Shown here: positions 7,816 to 13,161 of the stretch, in pieces
How positions within the stretch are numbered: position 1 is the stretch's first letter
How the letters are laid out: every line of letters starts with the position of its first letter
Assembly (NCBI GenBank): GCA_028704035.1
Contig: JAQVLS010000019.1
Location: 1,124 to 14,284 of the forward strand
Direction: 5' to 3'
Length of the DNA stretch: 13,161 nt
Origin: Desulfotomaculaceae bacterium
Lineage (GTDB): Bacteria; Bacillota; Desulfotomaculia; Desulfotomaculales; Pelotomaculaceae
Translations under genes and position numbers: made by a program
The notes under the pieces: generated by a model
Told to the model about the DNA's origin: nothing
What the model saw: the letters and a program-made list of their open reading frames with translations, nothing else
The model's database searches: none

Positions 7816-8916
7816 TCACTCGGCCAGTTCCAAAATCTTACTCAACGTTTTTTCCCGGCGGGCGTTTATGGCCTCAAAGTCCATGAAAGGGATATAGTAG
7901 CCTTCTATTTCATCATGGACTCTTTTGGCTCTGCCGATAAAGGCAATCGCCTGTTCCATACACTGGCGGTACATGCCCCGTGAAGCCCCTTTTTCGGCCA
8001 GGAACGCCTCGGTGATCACCGGGTCTACACAAGTCATGGTGTCTATAGTGCGGTCGCCGTCCCGGGGCCGGTAGACGTGGGGTTCAATGCTGTTGATCAC
8101 GGCCAGGTCAAGGTCATGGATGACCAGGTGGTCAATGTGGTCCGGGTTCAGCGCGCAGTGGAAAGCAGTCACCCTGTAGCCTCTGGCCAATGCGGCTTCC
8201 ATCAGGCGTCTGACCAGGATGGTTTTGCCCGTGCCGTCATCACCTTCAATAATATAGCGCTTTTTGAGGCGGCTGACCACCGTTTCCAGGTGGCTGACCG
8301 GGCCGTCCGGCGAAATGGCGGTAGCGAAGAGGCTCCGTACCCTGGGGCAGTCGTTCAACATAGGCTTTCCTGCGAAAATCTCATGGGTCAGGTCTATGAC
8401 CAGCCTGTTGAACGCACCCAATTTAAAAGCGCCGCTTTCGGTATAATAGGACTCCACTACATCCAGGAATAGTTTTGCTGCGCTTAAATAGGAATAAGCA
8501 TGTTTAAAAAGCCGCCCGATTTCCTGATTTAAAGACAGAATTTCTTTTTTGTTGCCGCGGATGCCCCGCTCGTCCCAGTGATCGCCCAGGTTTATAATCG
8601 CATCGACGGCGCCCGGGTTTTTCGGATCTACCACATGCGGGGCGGTCCCGTCCAGCATGGCTACGCGGAGCGCGGGCGCGCAGATGCCGTCTAAAGAGCC
8701 GTTATCCGAGGAACAGCAGTGGAATTCCAGATCATACCCCCGTTCCAGTAAGGCCTCAGCGATTTTCCGCATAAATGTTGACTTGCCGACGCCCGGGCCG
8801 CCTTTTAAAATAAAGATGTGGGCCGCGTCCTTATCAATGATGTGGTTGTAGAAGGAATGAAAGCCGCATGCAGTATTGCCGCCGGGAAATACTTTAATTG
8901 ATTTTCCTCTATTCAA
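7816..8916 (-). CDS. Duplicated P-loop NTPase, PRK06851-like family
   Basis: The 366-residue protein has two P-loops, GGPGVGKST at 39-47 and EGDDGTGKT at 224-232. The two halves look like an internal duplication. After the first P-loop come RGYDLEFHC and later DGTAPHVVDP; after the second come RGYRVTAFHC and SIEPHVYRP, in matching order. The overall pattern resembles the PRK06851 ATPase family that I associate with spore-forming Firmicutes; no biochemical role is known to me. An upstream ATG (9003) would add 29 residues containing a hydrophobic stretch, but TTG 8916 has GGGAGG seven bases upstream and is chosen. The gene is monocistronic, ended by a strong terminator and divergent from nfnA. 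Two Cys at 67-68 (HCCSS) and the His of the second-half HCALNPDHIDH are candidate functional residues. Confidence 0.8.
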   Translation of the reverse strand: MNRGKSIKVFPGGNTACGFHSFYNHIIDKDAAHIFILKGGPGVGKSTFMRKIAEALLERGYDLEFHCCSSDNGSLDGICAPALRVAMLDGTAPHVVDPKNPGAVDAIINLGDHWDERGIRGNKKEILSLNQEIGRLFKHAYSYLSAAKLFLDVVESYYTESGAFKLGAFNRLVIDLTHEIFAGKPMLNDCPRVRSLFATAISPDGPVSHLETVVSRLKKRYIIEGDDGTGKTILVRRLMEAALARGYRVTAFHCALNPDHIDHLVIHDLDLAVINSIEPHVYRPRDGDRTIDTMTCVDPVITEAFLAEKGASRGMYRQCMEQAIAFIGRAKRVHDEIEGYYIPFMDFEAINARREKTLSKILELAE

Positions 8917-8923
8917 AGCGTCG

Positions 8924-8929
8924 CCTCCC
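8924..8929 (-). promoter_or_regulatory. Ribosome binding site fixing a TTG start
   Basis: GGGAGG on the minus strand, seven bases before TTG 8916-8914, is far stronger than anything upstream of the alternative ATG at 9003. It therefore shortens the P-loop protein to 366 residues. Confidence 0.75.
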
Positions 8930-9008
8930 AGTAATAACCTGAAAACCAAAAAGGAGTAAAAATAGCTCGTCAGGACAAGGTGTGCCGTGAAAAACTGCCG
9001 CACTATAA

Positions 9009-9035
9009 AATATATGTCTTTATAGCAGTAATATG
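9009..9035 (-). promoter_or_regulatory. Weak candidate sporulation-type (sigma-E-like) promoter for the P-loop ATPase
   Basis: On the minus strand CATATT (9035-9030) and CATATATT (9016-9009) are separated by 13 bases. This resembles the sigma-E pattern of an ATATT -35 and a CATAnnnT -10, with a slightly short spacer. In such A/T-rich DNA the match could be chance. Confidence 0.25.
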
Positions 9036-9094
9036 TTCATCTGATTATTCTGCAAAATTATATATCTTTTTTAAAAAGGCCATGTTAAAATACA

Positions 9095-9103
9095 TGTTAT
9101 AAT
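9095..9103 (+). promoter_or_regulatory. Extended -10 promoter for nfnA-nfnB-glnA
   Basis: TGTTATAAT contains a perfect TATAAT (9098-9103) with the upstream TG of an extended -10. No good -35 hexamer lies 17 bases upstream, which an extended -10 can tolerate. It overlaps a direct repeat, CATGTTAAAATA 9081-9092 and CATGTTATAATT 9093-9104. Transcription would start near 9110, giving a leader of about 70 bases. Confidence 0.5.
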
Positions 9104-9136
9104 TGTTTGTAGTGATAAATGCCGGGCAAATATAAC

Positions 9137-9157
9137 GGTTTACATAACATATAAACC
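9137..9157 (+). promoter_or_regulatory. Inverted repeat in the nfnA leader, possible operator
   Basis: GGTTTA and TAAACC flank a 9-base A/T-rich centre, between the extended -10 box and the nfnA ribosome binding site at 9163. The position suits a repressor site. It does not match the Rex, TnrA or GlnR consensus as I recall them. Confidence 0.3.
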
Positions 9158-9182
9158 ATTGCAAGGAGATGTGCTGATTCTT

Positions 9183-10043
9183 ATGTACAAGATTTTAAAA
9201 AAAGAAATCCTAGCGCCGTCTATAAAACTTTTGGAGATAGAAGCTCCGCTGGTGGCCCGTAAGGCCCTAGCCGGTCAGTTTATTATCCTGCGGGTCCAGG
9301 ATAAAGGCGAACGGATTCCCCTGACTATTGCTGACTTTGACCGCGAAAAAGGCGTCATCACATGCGTTTTCCAGGAGGTGGGCAAGACTACCAGGGAGCT
9401 GGGTACTCTGGATGAAGGGGATTGTGTCAGAGATTTTGTGGGGCCGCTGGGCAACCCCACCCATATCGATAATTACGACCGGGTGGTCTGTGTCGGCGGC
9501 GGCGTGGGCGTCGCCCCGGTTTATCCCATAGCCAGGGCCATGAAAGAAGCAGGAAATGAAGTAATCGGCATTATGGGCGCGCGGACCGCTGAGCTTGTCT
9601 TCTGGGAGGACAAGATGAGAGCCGCCTGCAGTGAGCTGCGGGTAACTACCGACGACGGGTCTTATATCCGCCAGGGGTTTGTTACCGACGTGCTGCGGGA
9701 AGTAATTGAAGAGAAGGGCGATATTGCGCTTTGTGTCGCCATCGGACCGCCGCCGATGATGCGGGCAGTGGCCAACCTGACCAGGAAATACAACCTTAAA
9801 ACTGTCGTCAGTTTAAACTCGCTGATGGTGGACGGCACCGGCATGTGTGGCTGCTGCCGGGTTACCGTTGGCGGCGAGACAAAATTTACCTGTGTGGACG
9901 GGCCGGAATTTGACGGTCACCTGGTGGACTTTGACGAGATGGCCCGCCGGGCGGTAATTTACAAACCGCAAGAGCAGAAAGCATTAGATATATATACGGA
10001 AAAGGGCGCCCAAAAGTGTCAATGTGGCTGCGGGGGTGAATAA
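9183..10043 (+). CDS. nfnA: NADH-dependent reduced ferredoxin:NADP+ oxidoreductase, subunit A
   Basis: This 286-residue small subunit of the electron-bifurcating Nfn complex carries FAD and a [2Fe-2S] cluster and reacts with NAD(H). The ferredoxin-reductase-like FAD domain shows RIPLTIADFD (44-53). The nucleotide domain has VVCVGGGVGVAPVYPIARAM (101-120). The cluster motif VDGTGMCGCCRV with FTCVDGPEFDGH gives likely ligands D218, C222, C225 and C237, matching the known Asp-plus-three-Cys pattern. The C-terminus adds a KCQCGCGG tail (C279, C281, C283) that I do not recall as standard. AAGGAG lies 14 bases before ATG 9183, which is long. In-frame TTG 9159 precedes that site and GTG 9171 is too close, so the ATG is preferred, not certain. 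The gene ends three bases before nfnB. Confidence 0.93.
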   Translation: MYKILKKEILAPSIKLLEIEAPLVARKALAGQFIILRVQDKGERIPLTIADFDREKGVITCVFQEVGKTTRELGTLDEGDCVRDFVGPLGNPTHIDNYDRVVCVGGGVGVAPVYPIARAMKEAGNEVIGIMGARTAELVFWEDKMRAACSELRVTTDDGSYIRQGFVTDVLREVIEEKGDIALCVAIGPPPMMRAVANLTRKYNLKTVVSLNSLMVDGTGMCGCCRVTVGGETKFTCVDGPEFDGHLVDFDEMARRAVIYKPQEQKALDIYTEKGAQKCQCGCGGE

Positions 10044-10046
10044 AAA

Positions 10047-11450
10047 ATGGCTGAAAAGAAAAAAATCGCGCCAAACAAAAATCAAATGCCGGCCCAGGAT
10101 CCTGTAGAGAGGGCCGGGAATTTCAATGAAGTAGCTCTGGGCTACAGCGAAGGGGCGGCTGTGGCCGAGGCCAACCGCTGCCTGCAGTGTAAAAATGAGC
10201 CCTGCCGGCAAGGCTGCCCGGTGGAAATTGACATCCCAGCCTTTATCAAACTGGCCGCCCGGCGGGACTTTAAGGACGCAATTGCAAAACTAAAAGAAAA
10301 AAACGCCATGCCCGGCGTGTGCGGCCGGGTTTGTCCCCAGGAAAACCAGTGTGAAAAATACTGCACTCTCGGCAAGAAATATGAGCCGGTCGCCATCGGC
10401 CGCATTGAACGCTACTGCGCCGACTGGGAATTGGCCAACGGGGCGCTGCCGCAAAAAACTTGCTCCCCGAACGGAAAGAAAGTGGCTATTGTCGGCTCAG
10501 GACCGGCCGGCTTGACCTGTGCCGCCGACCTGGCCAAACAGGGTTATCAGGTGACTATATTTGAAGCGCTGCATATACCGGGCGGCGTGCTGATGTACGG
10601 CATTCCGGAATTCCGTCTGCCCAAAGCGGTGGTCCAGGCTGAAGTGCAGAACCTGAAAAAACTGGGGGTGGAGATACAGGTCAACGCCGTGGTAGGCAAA
10701 TTTGCCACGGTTGATGAATTGATGGGCGAACATGGCTTTGACGCCATCTTTATCGGCACCGGCGCCGGATTGCCCCATTTCATGAGAATACCCGGCGAAA
10801 ATGCGTGCGGGGTATATTCCGCCAACGAATTTCTCACCCGTACCAATTTAATGAAAGCGTACCTGTTCCCCGATTATGACACGCCGCTCCGAATCGGCCG
10901 GAAGGTAGCCGTCCTGGGCGGCGGCAATGTGGCTATGGACGCGGCGCGCACAGCCCTGCGGCTGGGGGCGGAGGAATCATGGGTTGTCTACCGGCGTTCA
11001 AAAAATGAACTGCCGGCGCGCCACGAGGAAGTAGAACACGCGGAGGAAGAGGGAGTCAGGTTCAAGTTCCTGACCAGCCCCACCAGGATCTTGTATAATG
11101 ATGATTATTGGGTGACCGGGATGGAGTGCCTGCAGTATGAACTCGGCGAGCCGGACGAATCAGGGCGCCGTCGCCCGGTGCCGATAAAGGGGTCTGAGTT
11201 CACCATTGACGTCGATACTGTAGTAGTCGCTATCGGACAGGGGCCGAACCCGCTGGTGCCGCGGACTACAAAGGGCCTGGCCTGCAACCGGAAAGGCAAT
11301 ATTACCGCTGATCTGGAGACCGGCGCCACTTCTCTGCCGGGCATATTTGCCGGCGGCGACGTAGTTACCGGCGCTGCAACAGTGATCCTGGCAATGGGAG
11401 CGGGAAGAACAGCGGCCAGGGCTATAGACGCCTACCTGAAAGGGGTGTGA
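10047..11450 (+). CDS. nfnB: NADH-dependent reduced ferredoxin:NADP+ oxidoreductase, subunit B (glutamate synthase small-chain fold)
   Basis: The 467-residue large Nfn subunit takes electrons from ferredoxin through two [4Fe-4S] clusters to its bifurcating FAD and NADP+. The N-terminal cluster Cys are C45, C48, C53 and C57 (CLQCKNEPCRQGC), and C92, C96, C102 and C106 (VCGRVCPQENQCEKYC). The FAD loop is VAIVGSGPAGLTCAADLA (147-164), followed by GGVLMYGIPEFRLPK. The NADP loop is VAVLGGGNVAMDAARTALRL (from about 287), with VVYRRS after it, and the C-terminal FAD motif is GIFAGGDVVTGAATVILAMG. The fold is shared with GltD, so annotation as glutamate synthase small chain is common. The direct pairing with nfnA and the absence of a glutamate synthase large subunit in the window decide for Nfn. 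GGGGGTG precedes the start. Confidence 0.93.
   Translation: MAEKKKIAPNKNQMPAQDPVERAGNFNEVALGYSEGAAVAEANRCLQCKNEPCRQGCPVEIDIPAFIKLAARRDFKDAIAKLKEKNAMPGVCGRVCPQENQCEKYCTLGKKYEPVAIGRIERYCADWELANGALPQKTCSPNGKKVAIVGSGPAGLTCAADLAKQGYQVTIFEALHIPGGVLMYGIPEFRLPKAVVQAEVQNLKKLGVEIQVNAVVGKFATVDELMGEHGFDAIFIGTGAGLPHFMRIPGENACGVYSANEFLTRTNLMKAYLFPDYDTPLRIGRKVAVLGGGNVAMDAARTALRLGAEESWVVYRRSKNELPARHEEVEHAEEEGVRFKFLTSPTRILYNDDYWVTGMECLQYELGEPDESGRRRPVPIKGSEFTIDVDTVVVAIGQGPNPLVPRTTKGLACNRKGNITADLETGATSLPGIFAGGDVVTGAATVILAMGAGRTAARAIDAYLKGV
11441..11445 (+). promoter_or_regulatory. Ribosome binding site deciding the glnA start
   Basis: AGGGG lies seven bases before ATG 11453. The in-frame GTG at 11447, overlapping the nfnB stop, sits only one base after it. 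ATG 11453 therefore gives the MAKLTNDDVR start. Confidence 0.65.
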
Positions 11451-11452
11451 GG

Positions 11453-12784
11453 ATGGCTAAGCTTACTAACGATGATGTGCGCAGCCTGGCCAAAGAATGG
11501 GGAGTCAAATTTATCCGGCTGCAGTTTACAGACATCTTCGGCATCCTGAAAAATGTGGCTATAACAGTAGAACAGCTGGAAAAGGCGCTGGAAGGGGAAT
11601 TGATGTTTGACGGTTCATCCATTGACGGCTTTGTCCGCATTGAGGAATCGGATATGTACCTGCGCCCGGATCCTTCGTCATTTACGATTTTTCCATGGAG
11701 ACCGCGGGAAAGCGGTGTGGCCAGGCTGATTTGCGACGTTTATACTGCCGACGGCGCTCCGTTTCTGGGGGACCCGCGCCATGTCCTGCGCCGGGCGGTA
11801 CAGGAAGCCGGAGAAATGGGCTATGTCATGAATGCCGGACCGGAGCTGGAGTTTTTCCTTTTTCATCTTGATAACGAGGGGAAGCCTACCACAATCACAC
11901 ATGATTGCGCCGGTTATTTTGATATGGCGCCGGTAGACCTGGGGGAAAACGCCCGCCGCGATATGGTTTTGGCGCTTGAGCAAATGGGCTTTGAAATAGA
12001 AGCTTCCCACCACGAGGTCGGCAGCGGCCAGCACGAGATCGACTTTAAATACTCAGACGTCCTGGATATAGCGGACAAAATTGTCACATTTAAATTTGTA
12101 GTGCGTACCACAGCCCAGCGGCACGGCCTGCACGCCACATTTATGCCCAAACCTATTTACGGGATGGCCGGTTCTGGCATGCACATCAACCAGTCACTGA
12201 TGAAGGACGGCGAGAATGCCTTTCATGATCCGGGCCAGCCGGATGGGCTGAGCCAGGAATGCAGGTACTACGTGGGCGGCCTGATGAAACACGTAAAAGC
12301 GATTACCGCTATCGCCAACCCTACGGTTAATTCGTATAAACGCCTGGTTTCCGGTTTTGAGGCGCCGGTGTACATCGCCTGGTCGGGACGAAACAGGAGC
12401 CCTCTAATCAGGATTCCGGCCAAAAGAGGCATGTCCACCCGCATTGAACTGCGCAGTCCCGACCCCACCTGCAATCCCTATCTGACACTGGCGGTGTGCC
12501 TCAGGGCGGGCTTGAACGGGATAAAAAACAAGATCCTGCCGCCGGAACAGTGCAACCGCAATATTTATGAGATGACGCCGGCCGAGCGGGTGCAGTTCGG
12601 CATAGACAGCCTGCCGGAAAACATGAAGGCGGCGGTATATGAACTGGAAAAGGATGAGGTACTAAGGGACGCCCTGGGTGATCATGTTTTCGAAAGATTC
12701 ATAGCAGCGAAAAAAATCGAGTGGGGCCGTTACCGTATCCAGGTTCATCCCTGGGAGATTGTAGAGTATCTTTCTAAATATTAA
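11453..12784 (+). CDS. glnA: Glutamine synthetase, type I-alpha
   Basis: This 443-residue enzyme makes glutamine from glutamate, ammonium and ATP as a dodecamer in the cytoplasm. Visible active-site parts are FDGSSIDGFVRIEESDMYL, the metal ligands E131 and E133 in GPELEFF, E188 and E195 in HHEVGSGQHEIDFKY, H244 in AGSGMHINQSL, and the C-terminal RIELRSPDPTCNPYLTLA. R62 in FVRIEES matches the Arg62 that mediates glutamine feedback inhibition in Bacillus GlnA. The length and the NIYEMTPAER segment, not the NLYDLPPEE adenylylation motif, place it in GSI-alpha, so no adenylylation control is expected. It starts two bases after the nfnB stop and belongs to the nfnAB-glnA operon. No GlnR gene accompanies it. 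Its stop is two bases from that of a convergent gene, leaving no room for a separate terminator. Confidence 0.96.
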   Translation: MAKLTNDDVRSLAKEWGVKFIRLQFTDIFGILKNVAITVEQLEKALEGELMFDGSSIDGFVRIEESDMYLRPDPSSFTIFPWRPRESGVARLICDVYTADGAPFLGDPRHVLRRAVQEAGEMGYVMNAGPELEFFLFHLDNEGKPTTITHDCAGYFDMAPVDLGENARRDMVLALEQMGFEIEASHHEVGSGQHEIDFKYSDVLDIADKIVTFKFVVRTTAQRHGLHATFMPKPIYGMAGSGMHINQSLMKDGENAFHDPGQPDGLSQECRYYVGGLMKHVKAITAIANPTVNSYKRLVSGFEAPVYIAWSGRNRSPLIRIPAKRGMSTRIELRSPDPTCNPYLTLAVCLRAGLNGIKNKILPPEQCNRNIYEMTPAERVQFGIDSLPENMKAAVYELEKDEVLRDALGDHVFERFIAAKKIEWGRYRIQVHPWEIVEYLSKY

Positions 12785-12786
12785 TC

Positions 12787-13161
12787 CTAGAGATATTCGA
12801 TGGTTACTTTTTTGCCCAGTGATGACAATGTCTCGGCGATGTCTCTCACTGTCTGATTTTTTATAACACACGGAATGGGAAATCCAGGGTAGTGGACAGC
12901 TTGGTTGATCGCCAGTCCGACCATGAAGTGTACCTCGTCTGCCCTGAGGAGCGCCGCAGCGAGCCGGCTGGCACCGTCCCTGGCGGGTTCAAGATCTTTT
13001 AGCCCGCGCTCCTTTCTTAAATGCTGCAGCGCGTAATAAAGAGTGATGGCGCCCTCCGTAACCAGATCTATTCCCTCGATAATGCCGGTAGGAGGCACTG
13101 TGCCGCTGTCAGAATCCAGGTCAACAGTTATTTCCTTGTCCAGTATCCGGCTTGCCATCAT
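12787..13161 (-). CDS. C-terminal part of a SpoIIE-like (PP2C-type) serine phosphatase, cut by the window edge
   Basis: The reading frame is open to the right edge, so the 124 codons seen are the C-terminal end; the M at the edge need not be the start. Segments PPTGIIEGIDLVTEGAITL, EVHFMVGLAINQAVHYPG, and IKNQTVRDIAETLSSLGKKV resemble the C-terminal region of the SpoIIE-family phosphatases that Firmicutes often encode beside [FeFe] hydrogenase or NADH-dehydrogenase-like genes. The preceding MMASRIL would follow a GGTT-type motif in that family. The metal-binding Asp residues of the PP2C domain are outside the window, so the call rests on pattern memory. The gene converges on glnA with two bases between the stop codons. 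Confidence 0.6.
   Translation of the reverse strand: MMASRILDKEITVDLDSDSGTVPPTGIIEGIDLVTEGAITLYYALQHLRKERGLKDLEPARDGASRLAAALLRADEVHFMVGLAINQAVHYPGFPIPCVIKNQTVRDIAETLSSLGKKVTIEYL

Noticed and set aside
8917..9003. ATG 9003 start giving a hydrophobic N-terminal extension on the P-loop ATPase
   Set aside because: No good ribosome site precedes it; GGGAGG followed by TTG 8916 is much stronger, and the extension is not expected in a cytoplasmic ATPase.
10047..11450. Glutamate synthase small subunit (gltD) call
   Set aside because: The fold is shared, but a glutamate synthase large subunit is absent and an NfnA partner is directly upstream, so NfnB is the better call.

Overview
The window looks like chromosomal DNA from an anaerobic, spore-forming Firmicute of the Pelotomaculum/Desulfotomaculum type. 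That is inferred from moderate GC content, strong AGGAGG-type ribosome binding sites, frequent TTG/GTG starts, an electron-bifurcating NfnAB pair, a Firmicute-type (GSI-alpha) glutamine synthetase, a two-P-loop ATPase family I associate with such genomes, and the tail of a SpoIIE-like phosphatase. No rRNA, tRNA, CRISPR array, insertion sequence or phage gene is visible.

Left part (about 1-4870, + strand): a possible 3' end of an upstream gene, then a tight cluster. It encodes a TTG-initiated, membrane-anchored surface protein with one Ig-like domain, followed by the permease, ATPase and binding lipoprotein of an ABC importer of the siderophore/heme/cobalamin (FecCD/BtuCDF) class. After a GC-rich intergenic stretch able to form RNA hairpins comes a 249-residue protein. 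Its N-terminus resembles the kinase-like domain of archaeal TiaS (tRNA-Ile2 agmatidine synthase), but it lacks the other TiaS domains. Substrate and function are unknown; this cluster is the best candidate for an undescribed system.

Middle (4920-9000, - strand): a TauE/SafE-type exporter, then, reading leftward from 7588, an NADP-type glutamate dehydrogenase (gdhA), a small Cys-rich reading frame split by an in-frame TAA, and a rho-independent terminator. gdhA has a leader with a long nested inverted repeat. To its right is a duplicated P-loop ATPase with its own GNRA-loop terminator.

Right part (9080-12784, + strand): from an extended -10 promoter runs nfnA-nfnB-glnA, with gaps of 3 and 2 bases. 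Nfn makes NADPH from NADH and reduced ferredoxin. GDH can use NADPH to fix ammonium as glutamate, and GlnA makes glutamine, so gdhA and nfnAB-glnA read together as an ammonium-assimilation and redox module. A convergent partial gene for a SpoIIE-like phosphatase runs off the right edge two bases after glnA.
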